From assembly GCA_018820205.1 (NCBI GenBank), contig JAHJOK010000020.1:1-64000 (forward strand): 64,000 nucleotides of DNA. Reading direction: 5' to 3'. Positions within the stretch are counted from its first letter, which is position 1, and the number at the start of each line of letters is the position of its first letter. A model generated the notes under the pieces. That model saw only the letters and a list, made by a program, of their open reading frames with translations. It searched no databases and had not been told where the DNA came from. Shown in pieces: positions 34,986-43,477 of the stretch. A program made the translations under genes and the position numbers. The stretch comes from Alphaproteobacteria bacterium (GTDB taxonomy: Bacteria; Pseudomonadota; Alphaproteobacteria; Caulobacterales; Caulobacteraceae).

Positions 34986-36215
34986 ATGCAACCCAACGAC
35001 CCTTTACACACGCGCTCAAGCGGTGCTGCATCAGCGGACTTCGGCGGCGATCGACCGCGACAACGCGACGGACGGCAGGAAGCCTTGAGCGACGATCAGA
35101 GCAAGACACTGCCGAAAACCGAATCCCTGCCGGCGCCCTCCCCATGGCCAAACGCTAACGCCCGGCTTCTCGGATTGGGCCTCGGCCTGCCCGTGACGCC
35201 GCTCGTCCGGCTCGCCCAGTTCGACGACAAGGAGTTCGAGCGCCTGACACTGGAATGGGCGGATGGCTATCTGCGCCATCACATCGACTATGTCGTCGAG
35301 ATCCAGCAGCGCGGCGGCGCGGGCGACAAGGGGCGCGACATCGTCGTCTGGATCCATCCTCCCGGAGACCCGGAGCGTCATTGCATCGTCTACCAATGCA
35401 AGCATTACGCCGTGAACCTCGGCGCCCCGGCCGCCGCGGGCGAGATCGCCAAGCTCCTGTATTATGCCTACCTTGGGGATCTTCCGGTTCCGAGATCGTA
35501 CTGGTTCGTGACCCACAGAGGCCTCACCAACCCATTCCAAGATCTGCTGGACGACCCGGTCGAGCTGCGCAAGCACGTCCTCACGAAATGGGATGACCAT
35601 TGCGCAGATGCCGTCTCCAGCAAATTCAAAGTGGCGCTGGAGCCGCCCTTTCGAGAGTATGTCGAGGCTTTCGATTTCTCGATCTTTAAGGCCAAGCAGC
35701 CACAGGACCTGCTCAATGAGCACGCCCGGACTCGCTTCCACCTGACCGTCTTCGGGCTGCCCCTCATCGACCGGCCGCCGCCCGCGACGCCGCCCTCGAC
35801 GGAAGCGCCGATCGAGACCAAATACATCCAGCAGCTCTACGCCGTTATCGGCGAAGCGCTGAACAAAACGGTTTCAGCGCCTGGGGATTTCGTCCAAGAC
35901 AGTCAACTCAGAACCCTGTTTGATCGGTCCCGGATCACCTTCTACTTCGCCGAGGGACTGAAGGAGCTGGCGCGTGACCAGATGGCGGACCCAGCCTTTT
36001 TCACCACCCTGCTCGACGAGTTCGGGGACGGCCTCTACCACCACTACACGACCTCGGGCCTGACCGGTCTGCAGCGCCTTCTGGAGACAGTAAAGGCCTC
36101 CCAAGCCCTCCAGCTAGGTTCGCACGTCCTCGCGCCTCATGTCCTAGCAAACGATCGCGAAGGCATGTGCCACCAGCTGGCGAACGACGATCGCCTCGCC
36201 TGGTGCAAGCCGTGA
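34986..36215 (+). CDS. ABC-3C system effector: PD-(D/E)xK restriction-endonuclease-like protein
   Basis: A 409-aa protein. The N-terminal half is a restriction-endonuclease-like domain: GGAGDKGRDIVVW with D118 and YQCKHY with Q137 and K139 form the D-(x)n-QxK signature of the Mrr/REase fold. The C-terminal half (about 240-409) is helical. In ABC three-component systems such a nuclease is the likely effector, controlled by the SMC-like ATPase through the middle component. ATG 34986 is chosen because GAAGG precedes it. Its TGA overlaps the next gene's GTG (GTGA), so translation is coupled. Confidence 0.8.
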   Translation: MQPNDPLHTRSSGAASADFGGDRPRQRDGRQEALSDDQSKTLPKTESLPAPSPWPNANARLLGLGLGLPVTPLVRLAQFDDKEFERLTLEWADGYLRHHIDYVVEIQQRGGAGDKGRDIVVWIHPPGDPERHCIVYQCKHYAVNLGAPAAAGEIAKLLYYAYLGDLPVPRSYWFVTHRGLTNPFQDLLDDPVELRKHVLTKWDDHCADAVSSKFKVALEPPFREYVEAFDFSIFKAKQPQDLLNEHARTRFHLTVFGLPLIDRPPPATPPSTEAPIETKYIQQLYAVIGEALNKTVSAPGDFVQDSQLRTLFDRSRITFYFAEGLKELARDQMADPAFFTTLLDEFGDGLYHHYTTSGLTGLQRLLETVKASQALQLGSHVLAPHVLANDREGMCHQLANDDRLAWCKP

Positions 36216-36718
36216 GCCGCCCGCACCGAGCCCCCGCCCAACGCCCGTTCAACTCCCCCTTAGAGTACGGTCTGCGGCTTCTGTTCGTTCTGGACGCCGC
36301 GCAGGGAGCGACTTGCGACCTTCAGCGCCTGATCGCCTACGACTACCTCCTTGTTCACTCGGGAGACGTCGAAACGGGACCGGAGAGCCTCCATCCCCCC
36401 GTCCCGTTCCGGGGGGGAGAGCTGCTGGTCAAGCGGGAGGTCCTAGCGGCGGGATTGAACCAGATGGTCGCCAAGGAACTGCTAGACCGGACTTTCGGCG
36501 TCGAGGGCGTCGGTTATCGCGCCAACGACCTGACGCGAGCGTTCCTCGGTCTGTTGAAGAACAGCTATGCCGCCGACCTGCAGTGGCGCGCTCGTTGGCT
36601 CATCGAAACGTTCGGCACCTTCGCCGACGACGCCCTGGAGCGCTACATGAACGAACACGTGGGACTCTGGGGAGCCGAGTTCGACCGTCTGTCGGCGCTG
36701 AACGATCTGGAGCTCTGA
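36212..36718 (+). CDS. ABC-3C system middle component (MC2-like)
   Basis: A 168-aa protein starting at GTG 36212, overlapping the nuclease stop by 4 bp. Features of the ABC-3C middle component family are visible: PFNSPLEYGLRLLFVLDA, DLQRLIAYDYLLVHSGD, SLHPPVPFRGGELLVKR and a C-terminal WRARWLIETFG. The protein is thought to bridge the nuclease effector and the ATPase. It is 3 bp from the ATPase gene. Confidence 0.82.
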   Translation: MSRPHRAPAQRPFNSPLEYGLRLLFVLDAAQGATCDLQRLIAYDYLLVHSGDVETGPESLHPPVPFRGGELLVKREVLAAGLNQMVAKELLDRTFGVEGVGYRANDLTRAFLGLLKNSYAADLQWRARWLIETFGTFADDALERYMNEHVGLWGAEFDRLSALNDLEL

Positions 36719-36721
36719 ACC

Positions 36722-38578
36722 GTGTTTCAACTCCGAAAAGTCGTGGTGCGCGGTCCGGGCATGCCGGACGCAAGCCTAGAGTTCGTCGCCGGCGGCAATA
36801 TCCTCGCCGGCCTGTCCGACACCGGAAAGAGCTATCTCGTCCACTGCCTCGATTACATCTTCGGCGCAGACAAACTGGAGAAGCGGTTTCCGGAATCAGA
36901 GCCCTACGACCAGCTGTATGTCCAGTTTGCGAACGCCGTCGGCTCTCCCCTCACCCTCTACCGCCCCCTGAGCGGCGGTAGCCTGCTGGCCTACAACAGC
37001 ACGATCGACGACGTGGCCGGACGCGGCGATGTCATCGTTCATCGCCGCTTTGGCAAGAGCATCGCCAAGGACATCACCTCGGTCCTCTTCCCCTTCGCGC
37101 ATCTTTCAGAAGCCCAGCTCCGCAAGAATTCGAGGGGCGAGACCCAGCGTCTCACCATGCGACACTGGATGCCGGAGACGCTGGTCGACGAGGTCGCCGT
37201 CATAGACGAACGATCGCCCGTGCGCGGCCGGCCGGGATATGACCTTACGGCCAATGAACGGGCGTTCGCCTATATGCTCGCGGGGCGGGACGACGCTGCG
37301 GTCGTATCCGCGGAGCGCAACGACGTTATCGCGGCGCGGCTCCAGGCCAAGATCAGCGTTGTGGATCGCCTACTCAAACCCCTTCAGGATCGTGCGACGC
37401 CGGCGAGCGAAGACACGGAAGACTCCATCGAGCGCGTCGAGACCGCGATCACGGAGTTGTCCGCGGTGCTAGAAGATCACGCTCAGACCCACGGCCAGTA
37501 TCAGGACCAGCGGCGGACAGCCCTTGAGGACCTGCAGAAGGCGGAAAGCCAGATCATCGCGCTCGACGAACTTCTGGCGCGCTACCGTCTGCTGGAGGCG
37601 CGCTACACATCGGACCTCGACCGTCTCGATTTCATCGCCGAAGGATCGCACTATCTCGACGGCCTTCAGACCGTGAGCTGTCCGCTTTGCGAGCAACCCA
37701 TGACGGGTCCTCACGACCATGGCGCGGTCGATGCGACCCTTCAGGAAGCAGCCCGCGCTGAGGCCGCCAAAATTCTCTCGTTGCGAGCGGATCTCACCGG
37801 AGCCATCGAGAACGTCGAGGCCCGGCAACGCTTCCAGTCGGATCGGGCAGAGTCGAGCCGGACGCTGGTCCGCGAGATCGACGAAGCGGTCGCGGCACTG
37901 ATGACTCCGACCTTGCGAGGAACCGAAGCTCGGATGCGGCAACTGATCGAGCGACGGGTGACCCTTGAGACGGCGCGCAGCGATCGCGATCAACTGGAAA
38001 CCCTGACGGCGCTCCGCAGCGAACTCGAAAGAGACTCAAGAACACCTCGGACCAGCGCGACCGACTGGGAGCCACTCCCCGGAAAGGCGCTCGACGACCT
38101 ATGCACGGAGATTGAAGCTGTACTGGTGGACTGGGGCTGGCCCGGAAAGGGCAAGGTCACGTTCAACCAGGAGACCTATGACATCGTCATAGACGGCCAA
38201 CCCCGACAGTCTCACGGGAAGGGGGTTCGAGGCGTGCTCTACTCGGCGTTCTCGATCGGCCTGCTCAACTTCTGTCGCGCCAACCAACGGCCCCACCCGG
38301 GTATGGTCGTGATCGACTCTCCGTTAACGGCATTCAGCAAGCGCAAGCGAAACGCAGCTGCGGCTCCAGATGGCGCTGGCGTGGATCCCGGTGTCGAGGC
38401 CCGCTTCTGGGCCTCGCTGACCCGCGTGCCACCCGATATCCAGATCATCGTCGTCGAGAACAAGGCTCCGCCCGACGACGTCGCGGCCGCGGTGAAGTTC
38501 ACGTGGTTCGCGGGCGAGTTCGCCGAGGACGGCGAACGCTACGGCTTCTTCCCGGTCAGATCGGATGCGTCAGGCTGA
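36722..38578 (+). CDS. ABC-3C system SMC/Rad50-like ATPase (DUF3732)
   Basis: A 618-aa ATPase starting at GTG 36722. The Walker A is GLSDTGKS (30-37), coiled-coil arms run from about 200 to 450, a zinc-hook-like CPLC occurs at 320-323, and the C-terminal lobe carries a Walker B with D532 (MVVIDSP). These are the marks of the DUF3732 branch of SMC-like ATPases found in ABC-3C conflict systems. It probably senses unusual DNA or nucleoprotein structures and licenses the nuclease. This is the last gene of the island before the att repeat. Confidence 0.85.
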   Translation: MFQLRKVVVRGPGMPDASLEFVAGGNILAGLSDTGKSYLVHCLDYIFGADKLEKRFPESEPYDQLYVQFANAVGSPLTLYRPLSGGSLLAYNSTIDDVAGRGDVIVHRRFGKSIAKDITSVLFPFAHLSEAQLRKNSRGETQRLTMRHWMPETLVDEVAVIDERSPVRGRPGYDLTANERAFAYMLAGRDDAAVVSAERNDVIAARLQAKISVVDRLLKPLQDRATPASEDTEDSIERVETAITELSAVLEDHAQTHGQYQDQRRTALEDLQKAESQIIALDELLARYRLLEARYTSDLDRLDFIAEGSHYLDGLQTVSCPLCEQPMTGPHDHGAVDATLQEAARAEAAKILSLRADLTGAIENVEARQRFQSDRAESSRTLVREIDEAVAALMTPTLRGTEARMRQLIERRVTLETARSDRDQLETLTALRSELERDSRTPRTSATDWEPLPGKALDDLCTEIEAVLVDWGWPGKGKVTFNQETYDIVIDGQPRQSHGKGVRGVLYSAFSIGLLNFCRANQRPHPGMVVIDSPLTAFSKRKRNAAAAPDGAGVDPGVEARFWASLTRVPPDIQIIVVENKAPPDDVAAAVKFTWFAGEFAEDGERYGFFPVRSDASG

Positions 38579-38921
38579 CCTCCGATTGCCTAGCTGCCTA
38601 ACCTTGGACATTGCCGCTCGCGCCGCACGTAGTGCCGCTGGGGTGAAGCTCATTCGGATGAGAAGCCGGCGTAACAGTAGTTGGCCCAGCGCGGCTCGGC
38701 CGATCAAGAACCTAAGACGACCGGCTCCACTCGGTTCTGGCCTAGCTTGGAGCGGACGTGCGCAACGTCCGCGATGAGTCAAAGGCGGGCTTTAGCCAAG
38801 GGTGCCGAAGAGGTTCAGCGAGGCGCGGCCGTTTTGCCAACGGGCGCTAAGACATTGATCTGCCTCAACCGTGTCCGAGGCGGTTTTGGCGATAACCCAC
38901 TGGCTACTCAAAGAAAGCTCA
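38579..38921. other. 343-bp non-coding right arm of island 2
   Basis: There is no convincing gene between the ABC-3C operon and the att repeat. A short inverted repeat, GCGGACGT-gcgca-ACGTCCGC, lies at about 38753-38773 and could serve as a terminator for the ABC-3C operon. Accessory integrase-binding sites might be expected here, but I could not identify them. Confidence 0.4.
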
Positions 38922-38968
38922 AGCTTCCCAAGCTGCTCGTGCGGGTTCGATTCCCGCTGCCCGCTCCA
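38922..38968 (+). repeat. attR: 47-bp copy of the tRNA-Gly 3' end
   Basis: The sequence is identical to 13658-13704 and includes the anticodon stem-loop, T-arm and CCA end, but the preceding bases do not form a D-arm or 5' acceptor strand. It marks the right end of island 2. The backbone gene for a TraB/GumN protein ends 22 bp further on. Confidence 0.93.
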
Positions 38969-38989
38969 GCCGGCGCGACAGACGCGGAA

Positions 38990-39973
38990 CTATTGCCGCG
39001 TGACCGTGACGCCACGGTCCTCGAGGATCGCCTGGACGCTGTCGTCTCCCGCCAGGTGCGCGCTGCCGACGGCGATGAAGGTGACGCCGGAGCCCGCCAG
39101 CACAGTCTCGATCTGATCGGCCCAGTCGGCGTTCCGGGTGACCAGCAGCGCTTGATAGACGTCCTCGGACTCAGCGCGCATTTCATCGACGCCCAGGCGC
39201 TCGATGGTCTCCACATCCCCTGCGGCCCACGCCTCGACCAGGGCGTCCAGTTCGGTCGTGGCGTCGTCGAACTCGTCCAGCGTGGATCGCAGGAACGCCA
39301 GCTGGATGTCTTCCGGCAGACCGGCGAGGAGTCCGACCTGGGACTCCAGGGTCTCGAGACCGGTGATCGGCTTTCCAGCCGCTTCGGCGCGGGCCTTCAG
39401 GATCAACTCGACGCCCGATTTTGGATCGTAGCCGGCCTTGGCCAGAGGCGCGACCGACAGGGTCAGGCCGACCAGCCACGGCCGCAGGGGATCCATCTGG
39501 GCCGCGGTGGCGCCGATCGTCCTGGCCGCAGCGTCCAGATCGGCGAGTTCGGCGGGCGTCAGCAGGCTGGACAGCGGCCGCTCGGGCGAGACGCCGTACT
39601 GCTGGATCAGGGGCACGATGGCGGCTTGGTCATCGGGGTTCGAGATTTCGAAGATCACGTTCCGGCTGGCCTCGAACGCAGCATCGACCGCCGGCGACCC
39701 CCAGGCGGTGTCGGGGCGAAGCACGTGGATCGTGCCGAACAGATAGAGAGTCGAATCCTCATCCGAGACCACCCAGAGCGCGGGACCGCGCCCCTCGGCC
39801 GGGATGATGGCGCCAGCGGTCGCCGAAGACCCGGCCTGGACCGCGTCCTGGGCCCACGCCCGGCCGGGCGCCGTGCCCAGAAGGGCGGCGATCAGGCCCA
39901 GTCCCAGCGCGGCGCCGAGGGCGGCGCGGCCGATGGAGACGGTCGTGGCTTTCAGGTGGGAGATGCGGGTCAT
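38990..39973 (-). CDS. TraB/GumN family protein
   Basis: A 327-aa protein of the TraB/GumN family with a signal-anchor segment (AALGAALGLGLIAALLGT), then ALWVVSDEDSTLYLFGTIHVL containing the first conserved GxxH and, at the C-terminus, FIAVGSAHLAG with the second. These paired motifs are expected to form a metal-dependent, protease-like site (Tiki/TraB clan) on the periplasmic side. I chose ATG 39973; the frame is open to 40012. It follows the XRE gene on the same strand. Confidence 0.85.
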   Translation of the reverse strand: MTRISHLKATTVSIGRAALGAALGLGLIAALLGTAPGRAWAQDAVQAGSSATAGAIIPAEGRGPALWVVSDEDSTLYLFGTIHVLRPDTAWGSPAVDAAFEASRNVIFEISNPDDQAAIVPLIQQYGVSPERPLSSLLTPAELADLDAAARTIGATAAQMDPLRPWLVGLTLSVAPLAKAGYDPKSGVELILKARAEAAGKPITGLETLESQVGLLAGLPEDIQLAFLRSTLDEFDDATTELDALVEAWAAGDVETIERLGVDEMRAESEDVYQALLVTRNADWADQIETVLAGSGVTFIAVGSAHLAGDDSVQAILEDRGVTVTRQ

Positions 39974-40014
39974 GGCTTCTGTCCTCGGGGTCAGGCGATC
40001 GCGGCGTGCCATGC

Positions 40015-40212
40015 TCAGGCCTCCGCGTCGGAGAATATGGATTCGATCGGGTGCTCGAACACCCGGGCGATCTTGAAGGCGAGCGGCAGGGAGGGGTCGT
40101 AGCGACCGGTTTCCAGCGCGTTGACGGTCTGGCGCGAGACGCCCAGGGCGGCGGCCAGATCGGCCTGGCTCCAGTCGCGTTCGGCGCGCAATACCTTGAG
40201 GCGGTTGTTCAT
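40015..40212 (-). CDS. XRE-family transcriptional regulator (65 aa)
   Basis: A 65-aa single helix-turn-helix protein (MNNRLKVLRAERDWSQADLA..., recognition helix VSRQTVNALE), of the short YgzD/YozG-like group that usually controls a neighbouring membrane protein. It begins 5 bp after the stop of the membrane-protein gene, so the pair is an operon and the regulator probably represses its own promoter. Confidence 0.85.
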   Translation of the reverse strand: MNNRLKVLRAERDWSQADLAAALGVSRQTVNALETGRYDPSLPLAFKIARVFEHPIESIFSDAEA

Positions 40213-40216
40213 CGGA

Positions 40217-40639
40217 TCACCGCCGCTTCAGCCACCAGGCGGCCCATGCGACGCCATACCCGGCCATCTGGAACAGGGCGACAAGGGCCGCACCCGCCAG
40301 AACCAGGTCCTTCGCGTCGCCGACCAGACGATCCGGCGCGCCATAGACGGCGCTGAAAAGGACCACGCCCGCAAGCGACAGACCTGCGGTGGAGCCCCAC
40401 CACCAGGCCCATTTGTGAGCCTCCTGCGCGGCTTCATCCAGTCCCCGCCACCAGCGCAGCGAGGCCCAGATTCCCAGGCCCATCGCCACGGCGACGGATA
40501 CCCCAACCAGCACCACGCCCAGAGGCGTGCTCTCCGTCGAGGTGTTGCTGACGACGCCGGACACGGCGCCGGCAATCAGGCCGGCCAGCGCGCAGATTCC
40601 CATCACGGCCCCGTAGCGGGCCAGCGGATGACGCGACAT
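40217..40639 (-). CDS. Four-helix membrane protein of unknown function
   Basis: A 140-aa integral membrane protein with four hydrophobic segments (around residues 8-30, 40-60, 82-103 and 116-136). It resembles membrane proteins typically paired with short XRE regulators; function unknown. ATG 40639 is chosen because GGAGAG precedes it by about 5 nt. Confidence 0.7.
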   Translation of the reverse strand: MSRHPLARYGAVMGICALAGLIAGAVSGVVSNTSTESTPLGVVLVGVSVAVAMGLGIWASLRWWRGLDEAAQEAHKWAWWWGSTAGLSLAGVVLFSAVYGAPDRLVGDAKDLVLAGAALVALFQMAGYGVAWAAWWLKRR

Positions 40640-40687
40640 TGAGCTCTCCATAGACATGACAAGCGACCTCGTCTGTTTGACAAGGGT

Positions 40688-40715
40688 GTTTTACAACATC
40701 GGCACGCGGTGTCAA
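40688..40715 (-). promoter_or_regulatory. Putative promoter of the membrane-protein/XRE operon
   Basis: On the minus strand TTGACA (40715-40710) and TAAAAC (40693-40688) are separated by 16 bp, some 50 bp before the ATG at 40639. Several TTGTC repeats lie between 40655 and 40735 and may be operator half-sites for the XRE protein. Confidence 0.4.
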
Positions 40716-40725
40716 GCGGCCTTGT

Positions 40726-41949
40726 CTATGATGCCGATGTCTTGTCGTGAACGAGTTCGGGGCGGCTCAGCGTTCGCGGCGCCGGTTCGACGGCGCTGAG
40801 CGTGGCCAGATCCCTGCCCTCGTGATCGACCTGAAGATCCTCGAAGCGCCGGGCCGAGACCATGACCTGGCTCTCCAGCGAGCCGACGAACTGATTGTAT
40901 TTGCCGACCGCCTGTTCCAGCGCGCGCCCTACGCCCGAAACGTGCGCACCCATGACCGACAGGCGTTTGTAGAGTTCCTTGCCCAGTTTCGCGACCTCGT
41001 CGGCGTTGGCGGCCTGTTCCTCGGCCCGCCAGCCGTAGGCGACGGCCTTGCACAGGGCGAACAGCGTTGACGGGGTGACGATGATGACGCGGCGCGCCAT
41101 CGCATCGGTCATCAGCTCCGGCTCGCGGTCCAGCGCCGCCGACAGGAAGGCGTCGGACGGCACGAACAGGGCGACGAAGTCGGGGCTGGGCTTGAACTGG
41201 TCCTGATAGGCCTTGGCCGCCAGATCGCGGACGTGGCTCTTGATGCTGGCGGCGTTGCGGGCCGACATGGCGGCGTCGCGGGCCTCGTCGTCCGGCTCGT
41301 TCGCGTCGGGAAAGGCCAGAGGCACCTTGGCGTCGATGACGAAGAGGCCGCCGCCCGGAAGCCGGACCAGAAAGTCCGGCCGCATCTGGCGACCCTCGTC
41401 ATTCGCGCTGGAGGACTGTTCGGTGAAGTCGAACCGGCCCGCCATGCCCGCCGCCTCCAGCACGTTGCGACAGGTCTGTTCGCCCCAGCGGCCGCGCCGC
41501 CCGGTATTGCCGCGCAGAACCTCGGTCAGCCGTCTGGCCTCGTCGCGGGTGGCCGACGACGCGAGCATAAGGGCCGACAGCTGTTCCTTCAGCGTGCCGG
41601 TTTCCTCTGACCGCGCCTTCTCCAACGCCGCGACCTGGGTCTCGAACTTGGCCAGGGTCTCGGCGACGGGCTTCAGCTGGGCCTCCATCCGCTCGCGGGC
41701 GACGCGGTCCTGGGCCTGGAATGTCTCCGTCGCGCGGGTGACCATCTGGTCGGCGATGACCTGGGCCGACTGGGCCGCCTGGGCCCGCAGCAGATCGCCC
41801 ATCGTCGTGCGGCTGTCCTCGATCAAGGCCATCTTGTCGTGGGCTGACGACAGGGCCGCGCCGGCCTTCTGCCAACCCATGAAGGCCCACAGGAAACCGG
41901 CCGCCAGCACCAGCGAAACGACGACGAGGACGATGGAGAGCGTGTTCAT
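40726..41949 (-). CDS. rmuC: DNA recombination protein RmuC
   Basis: A 407-aa RmuC homologue. A single N-terminal membrane anchor (VLVVVSLVLAAGFLWAFMG) is followed by a coiled coil (about 30-140) and the RmuC nuclease-like domain, recognisable by GRRGRWGEQT, RPDFLVRLPGGG and VIDAKVPL. RmuC limits inversions at short inverted repeats and is expected to act on DNA at the membrane. CGGAGC stands ahead of the ATG. Confidence 0.92.
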   Translation of the reverse strand: MNTLSIVLVVVSLVLAAGFLWAFMGWQKAGAALSSAHDKMALIEDSRTTMGDLLRAQAAQSAQVIADQMVTRATETFQAQDRVARERMEAQLKPVAETLAKFETQVAALEKARSEETGTLKEQLSALMLASSATRDEARRLTEVLRGNTGRRGRWGEQTCRNVLEAAGMAGRFDFTEQSSSANDEGRQMRPDFLVRLPGGGLFVIDAKVPLAFPDANEPDDEARDAAMSARNAASIKSHVRDLAAKAYQDQFKPSPDFVALFVPSDAFLSAALDREPELMTDAMARRVIIVTPSTLFALCKAVAYGWRAEEQAANADEVAKLGKELYKRLSVMGAHVSGVGRALEQAVGKYNQFVGSLESQVMVSARRFEDLQVDHEGRDLATLSAVEPAPRTLSRPELVHDKTSAS

Positions 41950-42114
41950 GCTCCGTTCCTTAGCGGGAGTCGCTGAAGCGGGCCACGGTCATGTGGGCCG
42001 CAAAAAACACCGTCCGACCCGTCCGACCCGTTCGGGTCGATCGCATGGAGATCGAGGCGGGAGGTCGATACATGACCCCGCCTAGCATGCGCCTACGTCG
42101 GAAGCGGACGCAGG

Positions 42115-42717
42115 CTACGCCGGCCGTCTGGCCCTCAACGCCTGGACGATGGTGCCGTCGTCGAGCCAGTCGAGGTCGCCGCCGACCGGGACGCCGCGCG
42201 CCAGAGAGGTGATCTCCACCCCGTCGCCGGAGATGCGGTCGGCGAGGTAGTGGGCGGTGGTCTGGCCGTCGACCGTAGCGGGCAGGGCCAGAACGACCTC
42301 GCGGACCTCTCCGCCCTTCACCCGGCCGACCAGTTCGGAGACACGCAGGGCATCGGGCCCGACGCCGTCCAGCGCGGACAAGAGCCCGCCGAGGACATGG
42401 TATTTGCCGCGGAAGGCGCCGGATCGCTCCATCGCCCACAGCGACCCGGCCTCCTCGACCACGCAGATCAGGCCATTGTCGCGCGCCGGGTCCGAACAGA
42501 TCGAGCAGGGATCGCGGGTGTCGGGCGCGCCGCAGACCGAGCAGGACACGACCTTGGCCGCCGTCTCGGCCAGCGATGCGGCCAGCGGCTCCAGCAGGGT
42601 TTCACGCTTCTTGAGCAGGGCCAGCGCCGCGCGGCGGGCCGAGCGCGGACCCAGCCCCGGCAGCTTGGCCAGCAGGCTGATCAGCCGCTCGATCTCGGGT
42701 CCGGCGGAGGCGGCCAT
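42115..42717 (-). CDS. recR: Recombination protein RecR
   Basis: A 200-aa RecR. The helix-hairpin-helix region [14 protein letters not shown] is at 18-31, the four-Cys zinc finger (CSVCG...CSIC) is near 58-75, and the Toprim domain begins [17 protein letters not shown]. RecR works with RecO and RecF to load RecA at gaps. It is the last gene of the dnaX-ybaB-recR cluster, 16 bp behind ybaB. Confidence 0.95.
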   Translation of the reverse strand: MAASAGPEIERLISLLAKLPGLGPRSARRAALALLKKRETLLEPLAASLAETAAKVVSCSVCGAPDTRDPCSICSDPARDNGLICVVEEAGSLWAMERSGAFRGKYHVLGGLLSALDGVGPDALRVSELVGRVKGGEVREVVLALPATVDGQTTAHYLADRISGDGVEITSLARGVPVGGDLDWLDDGTIVQALRARRPA

Positions 42718-42733
42718 CGTTACGGTTTTCGGC

Positions 42734-43063
42734 TCAGAACAGTTTCGGCATGCCGGGGATGTTCATCCCGGCCATCGGCCCGGCCGCTTCGCGCATCAGG
42801 TCGGCGTTGACCGTGTCCAGCTTGCGCTTGGCGTCGGCATGGGCCGCGACGATCAGGTCGGCCAGGATTTCGCCCTCGCCGGGGACCAGCAGGCTGTCGT
42901 CAATCTTCACCGAGGTGACCTCGCCGGGGCCTTTCAGGCCGATCGTGACCATGCCGCCGCCAGAGGTTCCCTCGGCGGTCGTTTCGGCCATCTTGGCCTG
43001 GGCGTCCTGCAGCTTTTGCTGCATCGCCTGGGCCTGTTGCATCAGGGCGTTGAGATCTTTCAT
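42734..43063 (-). CDS. ybaB: YbaB/EbfC nucleoid-associated protein
   Basis: A 109-aa YbaB/EbfC-family protein ([20 protein letters not shown]...), a small dimeric tweezer-like DNA-binding protein with [21 protein letters not shown] as its central sheet. It stands between dnaX and recR as in most bacteria. ATG 43063 matches the family start; the frame is open to 43090. Confidence 0.92.
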   Translation of the reverse strand: MKDLNALMQQAQAMQQKLQDAQAKMAETTAEGTSGGGMVTIGLKGPGEVTSVKIDDSLLVPGEGEILADLIVAAHADAKRKLDTVNADLMREAAGPMAGMNIPGMPKLF

Positions 43064-43097
43064 GGGCTCTAGATAGGACCTTTCGTCCAATTTTCCA

Positions 43098-43129
43098 TCC
43101 GCTCATCCCCGCGAAAGCGGGGACCCAGT
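43098..43129 (+). repeat. 32-bp palindromic repeat, left copy of pair 1
   Basis: The core CTCATCCCCGCGAAAGCGGG with flanks forms a hairpin CCCCGC-gaaa-GCGGGG. It is the exact reverse complement of 43440-43471, the two enclosing the GIY-YIG gene. Confidence 0.9.
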
Positions 43130-43136
43130 GAGAGCT

Positions 43137-43433
43137 TCAAAACAGGTCTTCGAACAGGTCGCGCCAGCCCGGGTTCATTTTCTCGATCAGCTCGAGCTTC
43201 CAGACGCGGTTCCATTTCTTGATCCGACGTTCCCGCACGAAGGCGTCGTGCCGTGTCGGATGCTCTTCGTACCAGATCAGCATCGCGCAGCCGTATTTGG
43301 CGGTGAAGCCCGCGAACGTTTTCGCCCGATGCTGCGTCGTCCGCAGGATCAGGCCATCCGTCGAACCGGTATAGATCGTGCCATTTCGCTGGCTGGTGAC
43401 CATGTAGGTGTAGAAGGCCACGCCGTGCCTCAC
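43137..43433 (-). CDS. GIY-YIG nuclease family protein
   Basis: A 98-aa single-domain GIY-YIG protein of the YhbQ/UPF0213 type. The first strand is FYTYMVTSQRNGTIYTGSTD (the GIY and YIG equivalents are TYM and YTG), then the catalytic Arg/His region (RTTQHR) and a Glu in the RHDAFVRERRIKKWNR helix. These small proteins are predicted nucleases with unclear roles. It interrupts the usual dnaX-ybaB spacing and is enclosed by an inverted pair of 32-bp repeats 3 to 8 bp outside its ends. Confidence 0.88.
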   Translation of the reverse strand: MRHGVAFYTYMVTSQRNGTIYTGSTDGLILRTTQHRAKTFAGFTAKYGCAMLIWYEEHPTRHDAFVRERRIKKWNRVWKLELIEKMNPGWRDLFEDLF

Positions 43434-43439
43434 GAAAAG

Positions 43440-43471
43440 ACTGGGTCCCCGCTTTCGCGGGGATGAGCGGA
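43440..43471 (-). repeat. 32-bp palindromic repeat, right copy of pair 1
   Basis: A perfect inverted copy of 43098-43129, located directly before the GIY-YIG start and 7 bp from the dnaX stop. It may also act as a terminator of dnaX. Confidence 0.9.
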
Positions 43472-43477
43472 AATTAT

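Larger units (their letters stand above)
13705..38968. mobile_element. Genomic island 2 in tRNA-Gly(CCC), 25.3 kb, defence-rich
   Basis: Bounded by the perfect 47-bp repeats at 13658-13704 and 38922-38968, with a tyrosine integrase beside the intact tRNA. Cargo in order: integrase operon, four-gene ATPase/HEPN/unknown/helicase operon, second recombinase, DUF3768, protease-like protein, Rep-like protein and ABC-3C system. No conjugation genes are visible, so any transfer would need outside help. The island looks recent, because both ends are still identical. Confidence 0.9.

Noticed and set aside
38922..38968. Second tRNA-Gly gene
   Set aside because: Only the anticodon stem to CCA is present; no D-arm or 5' acceptor strand, so it is an att repeat and not a gene.
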